Made by a program: the position numbers and the translations under genes. Below are positions 4,469 through 7,672 of a DNA stretch of 7,672 nucleotides, piece by piece (the first letter of the stretch is position 1; every line of letters starts with the position of its first letter). This DNA is from an uncultured Saprospiraceae bacterium (GTDB taxonomy: Bacteria > Bacteroidota > Bacteroidia > Chitinophagales > Saprospiraceae), in the NCBI GenBank assembly GCA_937959095.1, contig CALGLY010000428.1, forward strand, positions 1 to 7,672. The letters run 5' to 3'. The notes under the pieces are model-generated. The model was not told the origin of the DNA and made no database searches. It saw only the letters and a program-made list of their open reading frames with translations.

Positions 4469-6109
4469 TTAAAGCAACTCTCCCCGCTCCTTTTCTGCTA
4501 AACTAATCGCCAATTCCTGCGCGGCAGCTTTCAGATCAGCTTCCTTGCCCAATTGCTTGGCAGCAGCTTGTTTCCCTTTCAGCGAAAGTAGACGACGCGG
4601 ATTGATTTCTAGTGCTTTTTCAAAAACAGCGAGGGCTTTTGCAGCTTCGTTTTGCTGCAATAAATATTCTCCATAAGCTTCATGTACCGGCTTGAAGACA
4701 TCGGGTGGACCGAAGGAATAGCTTAGTTCTTCTTCTAGTGCGATGCCTTTTTCAAAGCGTGCTTTAGCAGTTGCTGTATCTCCATTCAAATCTGCTAAAT
4801 AAGCCTGCAATTCTAATTCTAGGATATGCGCCATATCAATATCTACTTGGTTGGGTGGGCGACCTGCAAAACCTGCCGAGCTACACATCGCAAAACCCGA
4901 ATCGCCTACAATGGATTCTGCCGTTTGGCGTGCCGTTCGCATATCTTCGAGGATGGTTTTGAGTAGCGTTTTATCCTTCTGATGTCGCGCTTTCATGCCT
5001 TCCAAAAAAGCATAACCTGCCTTTGCCGTGATATTTAAATCATCTACGTTTATTTCGACATCAGCAATGGGACCTTCCCAAATATTGTTTTCTACCAAAT
5101 GTCCACCTTTCATGGTGAGGAGATAGGAACGGGCGCGTTTGTTGTCTTCATCGTTCTTCGCATATTGTACCATCAAATCCATGATTTCGGTGGCTCTGTC
5201 GGTTTCGCCACGTTGCAATAAGGCATACTGCAACCAATTCAGGGCGTGATAACTACGAGCATCTACTTCCAAGCCTTTTGCTTGCATGCGCTTCACGCTT
5301 GCATTCCAAGAAGCAATATTAGAATTGACAACATCATTCCAACGTCCTAAACCCACGTAGATATGCGAAGGCATGTGTAAGGCATGTGCAGCATCGGGCG
5401 CAACTTTAGCGTAACTATCCGCAGCTTCCCGCGCTAGGTGCGCATGATCGGGATCGTCGTAGGAATGAATGAGATAGTGCAATGCGCCCGGATGACTAGG
5501 GTTTTCCTGCATGATGCCTTGTGCTATTTTGGCACTCTTATTATAGAGTTCTTCGTCTCTTCCATTGCGAGATGCGCCTAATAAGGAAATCGCATAAAAC
5601 GCAGATACTTCGTGTTTATCAGGATATTTTACTAGGAGCTTTTCCATGTGATTTTTGTACGCCACATCGCGCTCATATTTCGTCCCTTCTCCGAAAAGCA
5701 CTTCTACTGCTTCAAAGAAATCGCGTTCCAATTCGGTTTTTACCAAAGCGGCTCTTTCGCTGGCGGTCGGCGCAAATTTATTCAGGGCATCCACCGCTTC
5801 TTCTTGCTCTTGGCGTTGCCACAAAGAATGATTGTGCGTCATGGCTTCGCCCCAATAGGCCATAGCAAAAGTAGAATCAAGGGTTTGTGCTTCTAGGAAG
5901 GCTTCGCGGGCATCTTCATACTCGAAACTATGTAGAAGCAATAAGCCTTTTTCGAAGGCAGGCTGTGCGATTTCCGCGCCTGTCACCTCAAAATCAATAG
6001 CACCCAATTGGCTTTCGGTTGGGGTGGTTTCGCTAGTCATTTCCGTTGTAGGTTCGGAACAAGCGAATAGGAGTGTAGTTAAGCTGAATAGTAAAAGGAT
6101 GTAACGCAT
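4469..6109 (-). CDS. TPR-repeat lipoprotein with conserved His motifs
   Basis: The 546-residue product is a lipoprotein (MRYILLLFSLTTLLFAC, lipid Cys 17) with an acidic Ser/Thr linker to about residue 38. The mature part is helical. A TPR unit at about 50-83 ends at AYWGEAMTHNHSLW (84-97), and a last TPR at 488-521 has FEKALEINP. Between them are motifs typical of a widespread bacterial TPR family: GALHYLIHSYDDPDHAHLA (208-226), HALHMPSHIYVGLGRWNDV (242-260) with VNSN after it, and FAGRPPNQVDIDMAHILELE (414-433). The biochemical function of the family is not established. The dense histidines in HNH, HYLIH, DHAH and HMPSH could bind metal, but conserved packing roles are equally possible. It is transcribed alone, divergently from the outer-membrane gene 78 bases away. 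Confidence 0.85.
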   Translation of the reverse strand: MRYILLLFSLTTLLFACSEPTTEMTSETTPTESQLGAIDFEVTGAEIAQPAFEKGLLLLHSFEYEDAREAFLEAQTLDSTFAMAYWGEAMTHNHSLWQRQEQEEAVDALNKFAPTASERAALVKTELERDFFEAVEVLFGEGTKYERDVAYKNHMEKLLVKYPDKHEVSAFYAISLLGASRNGRDEELYNKSAKIAQGIMQENPSHPGALHYLIHSYDDPDHAHLAREAADSYAKVAPDAAHALHMPSHIYVGLGRWNDVVNSNIASWNASVKRMQAKGLEVDARSYHALNWLQYALLQRGETDRATEIMDLMVQYAKNDEDNKRARSYLLTMKGGHLVENNIWEGPIADVEINVDDLNITAKAGYAFLEGMKARHQKDKTLLKTILEDMRTARQTAESIVGDSGFAMCSSAGFAGRPPNQVDIDMAHILELELQAYLADLNGDTATAKARFEKGIALEEELSYSFGPPDVFKPVHEAYGEYLLQQNEAAKALAVFEKALEINPRRLLSLKGKQAAAKQLGKEADLKAAAQELAISLAEKERGELL

Positions 6110-6147
6110 AATGCAGATTTTATTTAGACCATTTTCGTATTAGCTCC

Positions 6148-6155
6148 CAAATTTA
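6148..6155 (-). promoter_or_regulatory. Putative -7 box for the TPR gene
   Basis: On the minus strand TAAATTTG matches the Bacteroidota -7 consensus TAnnTTTG in full and lies 38 bases before the ATG, giving a short leader of about 30 bases. A TTTG at the -33 position was not found, so the call rests on the -7 box and position alone. Confidence 0.4.
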
Positions 6156-6187
6156 GTTAAACTTAGACTTCTTTTTATCTTTCGCGG

Positions 6188-6973
6188 ATGAAAAAAATCC
6201 TAAGTATTTTCCTGATTTATAGTCTGTTTGTAGGTGTTGTAATAGCTCAAGTAGGTGGTGTTTCAGGTTCAAAGATAAATGCTGTAAATCACGTTCCCAT
6301 CGCTGTTGGGCTGGCGGAATTTGAGCCTTCCTATAATTTTGTACGCTATAACCAACAATGGAATGACGATGGCGATTTGCTTTCTATTTTTTCTTCTTCG
6401 GATAGTATCGTGATAGATGCTTCTTTCAATCTTAGAATGGCTTATGCCTTCACAGAAAAGCTTGAATTTGGTTGCAACCTAGGGACAGATTATAGCAATT
6501 GGTCTGCTAAGTATGCCTTATTTACAGATAATAAACTAGGGCTTGGATTGTTAGCTGGCGCAAATTTCCCTTTTGGTTTTCAGGTCGTAGATACGAAGAA
6601 TAGGGGAGTGGATCAGATTGGAACTTATGGAATCGGGGTCATTGCTTCTTATGAACTTTCGGAGCAATCGTCTTTAGATTTCAATATGCAACGTCAAGAT
6701 TATTTCCAAAAACATCCTGCCTTGCCGAGTTCTGATTTGTTTATCTATCTAGATTATGGACATTATATCGGAGACTTCTTTATGCTGACTTCTATGAGTT
6801 ATCAACATAGTAGTTTTGATGGTTTTGAGCAAAACAAACTCACGTTCAGCCCAGGCGTATCTATAGAAATGAAACCTGAATACCTCATTGTAGCGAATGC
6901 TAATTTTGATATTTTGGGAAAGAATATTGAGAAATCGATGGGTCTTTCAGTAGCCTTTACGATTACGTTATAA
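6188..6973 (+). CDS. Outer-membrane beta-barrel protein of unknown substrate
   Basis: The 261-residue product has a Sec signal peptide (cleavage after VVIA at residue 20, before QVGG). The remainder shows alternating hydrophobic strands with short turns, many aromatic residues at strand ends, and a C-terminal strand GLSVAFTITL that ends the protein, as in beta-barrel outer-membrane proteins. About ten to twelve strands can be imagined (for example FNLRMAYAFTEKLEFGCNLG, KLGLGLLAGANFPFGF, VANANFDILG). It resembles the general transporter-like barrel families of Bacteroidota, but no particular family was recognised, and the ligand is unknown. A -7-like TATCTTTC (6176-6183) ends only four bases before the ATG, which would make the transcript nearly leaderless. 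The DUF202 gene follows after 55 bases. Confidence 0.75.
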   Translation: MKKILSIFLIYSLFVGVVIAQVGGVSGSKINAVNHVPIAVGLAEFEPSYNFVRYNQQWNDDGDLLSIFSSSDSIVIDASFNLRMAYAFTEKLEFGCNLGTDYSNWSAKYALFTDNKLGLGLLAGANFPFGFQVVDTKNRGVDQIGTYGIGVIASYELSEQSSLDFNMQRQDYFQKHPALPSSDLFIYLDYGHYIGDFFMLTSMSYQHSSFDGFEQNKLTFSPGVSIEMKPEYLIVANANFDILGKNIEKSMGLSVAFTITL

Positions 6974-7007
6974 GTGAAAAGAGCAAGAAGAATAGGATAA
7001 AAAAGTA

Positions 7008-7015
7008 GACCTTTG
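7008..7015 (+). promoter_or_regulatory. Weak -7-like box before the DUF202 gene
   Basis: GACCTTTG differs from TAnnTTTG at its first base only and lies 13 bases upstream of the ATG. It may give the DUF202 gene its own promoter, although read-through from the barrel gene 55 bases upstream is just as likely. No -33 element was seen. Confidence 0.25.
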
Positions 7016-7028
7016 AATTTAAAATAAT

Positions 7029-7307
7029 ATGCAACAAGAAAAAACAATAAGAGACCTCTTAGCCATCGACCGAACAAGGCTGGCCAATCAGCGCACCTTT
7101 CTAGCTTTTCTTAGAACAAGTATTTATTTTGTTGTAGTGGGAATGACGGTACTTAGTTTAGAGAATTTTGTGGAACTTCGCCAATTGAGTATTCCTCTAT
7201 TTATTACTGGTGTTTTGCTCTTCTTGACTGGCGTATTATCTTACTTTAGAGAACGACGAAAAATAGAACAACTCCACAAATACCTAATACCCTCCGAAGA
7301 AGAATAA
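7029..7307 (+). CDS. DUF202-family inner-membrane protein (YidH-like)
   Basis: The 92-residue protein has the DUF202 signature at its N-terminus, DLLAIDRTRLANQRTFLAFLRTSIYF (9-34), in which the RT/LANQRTFLAFLRT block is diagnostic. Two transmembrane segments follow, at about 31-48 and 54-71. A basic segment (FRERRKIEQLHKYL) after the second helix faces the cytoplasm, and the protein ends in an acidic tail. Many DUF202 proteins have a third helix, so this is a short form. Their role is not established; the domain also occurs fused to transporter chaperones and SPX proteins in eukaryotes. The ATG at 7029 is the only reasonable start. It lies in the same direction as the barrel gene and may be cotranscribed with it. 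Confidence 0.88.
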   Translation: MQQEKTIRDLLAIDRTRLANQRTFLAFLRTSIYFVVVGMTVLSLENFVELRQLSIPLFITGVLLFLTGVLSYFRERRKIEQLHKYLIPSEEE

Positions 7308-7310
7308 ATT

Positions 7311-7355
7311 GAGCCAGTAGGCGCAGTTACTTATTCTGGTTCTTTGACAATTTTT
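7311..7355 (+). terminator. Possible terminator after the DUF202 gene
   Basis: GAGCCAG (7311-7317) can pair with CTGGTTC (7336-7342) through one G-T wobble, leaving an 18-base loop that can itself fold (AGTA with TACT). The T-rich sequence TTTGACAATTTTT follows. It begins four bases after the stop codon, a normal position, but the long loop and interrupted T-tract make it a weak call. Confidence 0.3.
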
Positions 7356-7415
7356 GCAAAAAGTAGATTTCTCTTGCACCAGCCTGTCCGTATGGATTGA
7401 AAAATTTTTGCAAAA
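7349..7415. repeat. Direct repeat of AATTTTTGCAAAA
   Basis: The 13-base sequence AATTTTTGCAAAA occurs at 7349-7361 and again at 7403-7415, 54 bases apart. The core TTTTTGCAAAA is nearly palindromic. The second copy lies in the loop of a hairpin formed by GCCTGTCC (7382-7389) and GGACGGGC (7417-7424), which pair with one wobble. This belongs to the gene-free, hairpin-rich end of the window. Confidence 0.6.
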
Positions 7416-7463
7416 TGGACGGGCGACTCCAAGCTCGAATGTCGTCAACTTAAGAAAATGAGT

Positions 7464-7489
7464 TTGGCTTGAATTCCTATTCAAGCCAA
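7464..7489. repeat. Hairpin and left arm of the outer inverted repeat
   Basis: TTGGCTTGAAT (7464-7474) and ATTCAAGCCAA (7479-7489) form a perfect 11-bp stem with the loop TCCT. The 21 bases at 7465-7485 recur inverted at 7592-7612, so this hairpin is also one arm of a larger inverted repeat. There is no T-run after it. Confidence 0.8.
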
Positions 7490-7495
7490 CCAGAG

Positions 7496-7539
7496 GTGGG
7501 TAAACCGTAATGCGGTCTCGAAACTCCGTTTCGTCCCAC
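7496..7539. repeat. Predicted branched fold closed by GTGGG/CCCAC
   Basis: GTGGG (7496-7500) pairs with CCCAC (7535-7539) and encloses two smaller hairpins: ACCG/CGGT (7504-7507 with 7513-7516, five-base loop) and CGAAAC/GTTTCG (7519-7524 with 7528-7533, loop TCC). Together they make a three-way junction. The second small hairpin recurs inverted at 7563-7577. The pairing was read by eye; no energy was calculated. Confidence 0.55.
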
Positions 7540-7562
7540 AGAATTGCAGCAAAAGCGGCACT

Positions 7563-7577
7563 CGAAACGGAGTTTCG
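7563..7577. repeat. Inverted copy of the CGAAAC hairpin
   Basis: CGAAACGGAGTTTCG is the exact reverse complement of 7519-7533 and is itself a hairpin with a 6-bp stem and loop GGA. A further partial copy, CGTTTCG, lies at 7584-7590. Just before it, TGCAGC and GCGGCA (7545-7560) form a small hairpin with one mismatch and an AAAA loop. Confidence 0.75.
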
Positions 7578-7591
7578 ATAACACGTTTCGA

Positions 7592-7612
7592 CTTGAATAG
7601 GAATTCAAGCCA
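7592..7612. repeat. Right arm of the outer inverted repeat
   Basis: These 21 bases are the exact reverse complement of 7465-7485. The arm folds on itself as well: CTTGAAT (7592-7598) with ATTCAAG (7603-7609) around AGGA. The distance between the two arms is 106 bases. After it, 7613-7672 shows an A-run of nine or so bases and no recognisable gene. Confidence 0.8.
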
Positions 7613-7672
7613 GTAAGGGTACATATTCTTGTTTTGGAAAAAAAAACGGCTAATTTATCCTGCTCTACCTCC

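Noticed and set aside
5521..5896. Two overlapping plus-strand open frames inside the TPR gene
   Set aside because: Both are antisense to the TPR coding sequence, without signal peptide, domain or plausible composition.
7284..7484. A 66-codon minus-strand open frame (PFCKN ... FCKNCQRT)
   Set aside because: It overlaps the DUF202 end and the hairpin region. Its repeated FCKN comes from the 13-bp direct repeat, and it resembles no family. Not fully excluded as part of a repeat element.
7464..7489. Intrinsic terminator
   Set aside because: The stem is strong, but neither strand has a T-run after it, and the same sequence recurs inverted as part of a repeat.
7464..7612. Integron attC site or CRISPR array
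   Set aside because: No clear RYYYAAC/GTTRRRY core pair flanks the hairpins, and the repeats are inverted and irregularly spaced, not direct with constant spacers.

Overview
The window looks like a chromosomal segment of a member of the Bacteroidota. The signs are signal peptides ending in A|Q, short lipoprotein leaders, weak Shine-Dalgarno signals, and several -7 boxes of the TAnnTTTG type specific to this phylum. Base composition is moderate, on the AT-rich side. A genus cannot be named from the sequence; Saprospiria- or Cytophagia-like bacteria are a guess. No rRNA, tRNA or CRISPR array was seen.

Layout from left to right. (1) Positions 1-77 hold the edge of a gene whose strand is uncertain, followed by a small secreted coiled protein on the minus strand (110-463). 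(2) A 213-bp upstream region with two strong palindromes leads into a two-gene plus-strand unit. The first gene is a heavy-metal-binding lipoprotein with a His-rich tail (677-997). The second, overlapping it by 20 bases, is a lipoprotein of the sialidase/BNR beta-propeller type carrying a conserved CDCC and GCPVNGP cysteine signature (978-2225). (3) Convergent with this unit is a minus-strand pair (3358-2205) encoding the DUF1214 and DUF1254 halves as separate membrane-anchored proteins with an ATGA overlap. (4) A 320-bp gap holds a decayed Rossmann-fold epimerase-like relic. (5) A lone small serine recombinase (4263-3679) follows, with palindromic DNA at both ends and a good -7 box. (6) A large TPR lipoprotein (6109-4469, minus) is divergent from an outer-membrane beta-barrel protein (6188-6973), which is followed by a DUF202 membrane protein (7029-7307). 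(7) The last 365 bases contain no convincing gene but carry at least seven hairpins, including two nested inverted-repeat pairs. This is the most unusual stretch.

The best-supported functional unit is the metal-binding lipoprotein plus cysteine-rich propeller. Both carry lipoprotein signals, both have Cys and His clusters, and they are probably translationally coupled, so a shared role in extracytoplasmic metal (probably copper) handling is a reasonable inference. The TPR lipoprotein also has conserved His-rich motifs, but no sequence evidence links it to that unit. The recombinase, the gene relic and the terminal hairpin array show that the segment has been remodelled. None of these by itself proves a new system.
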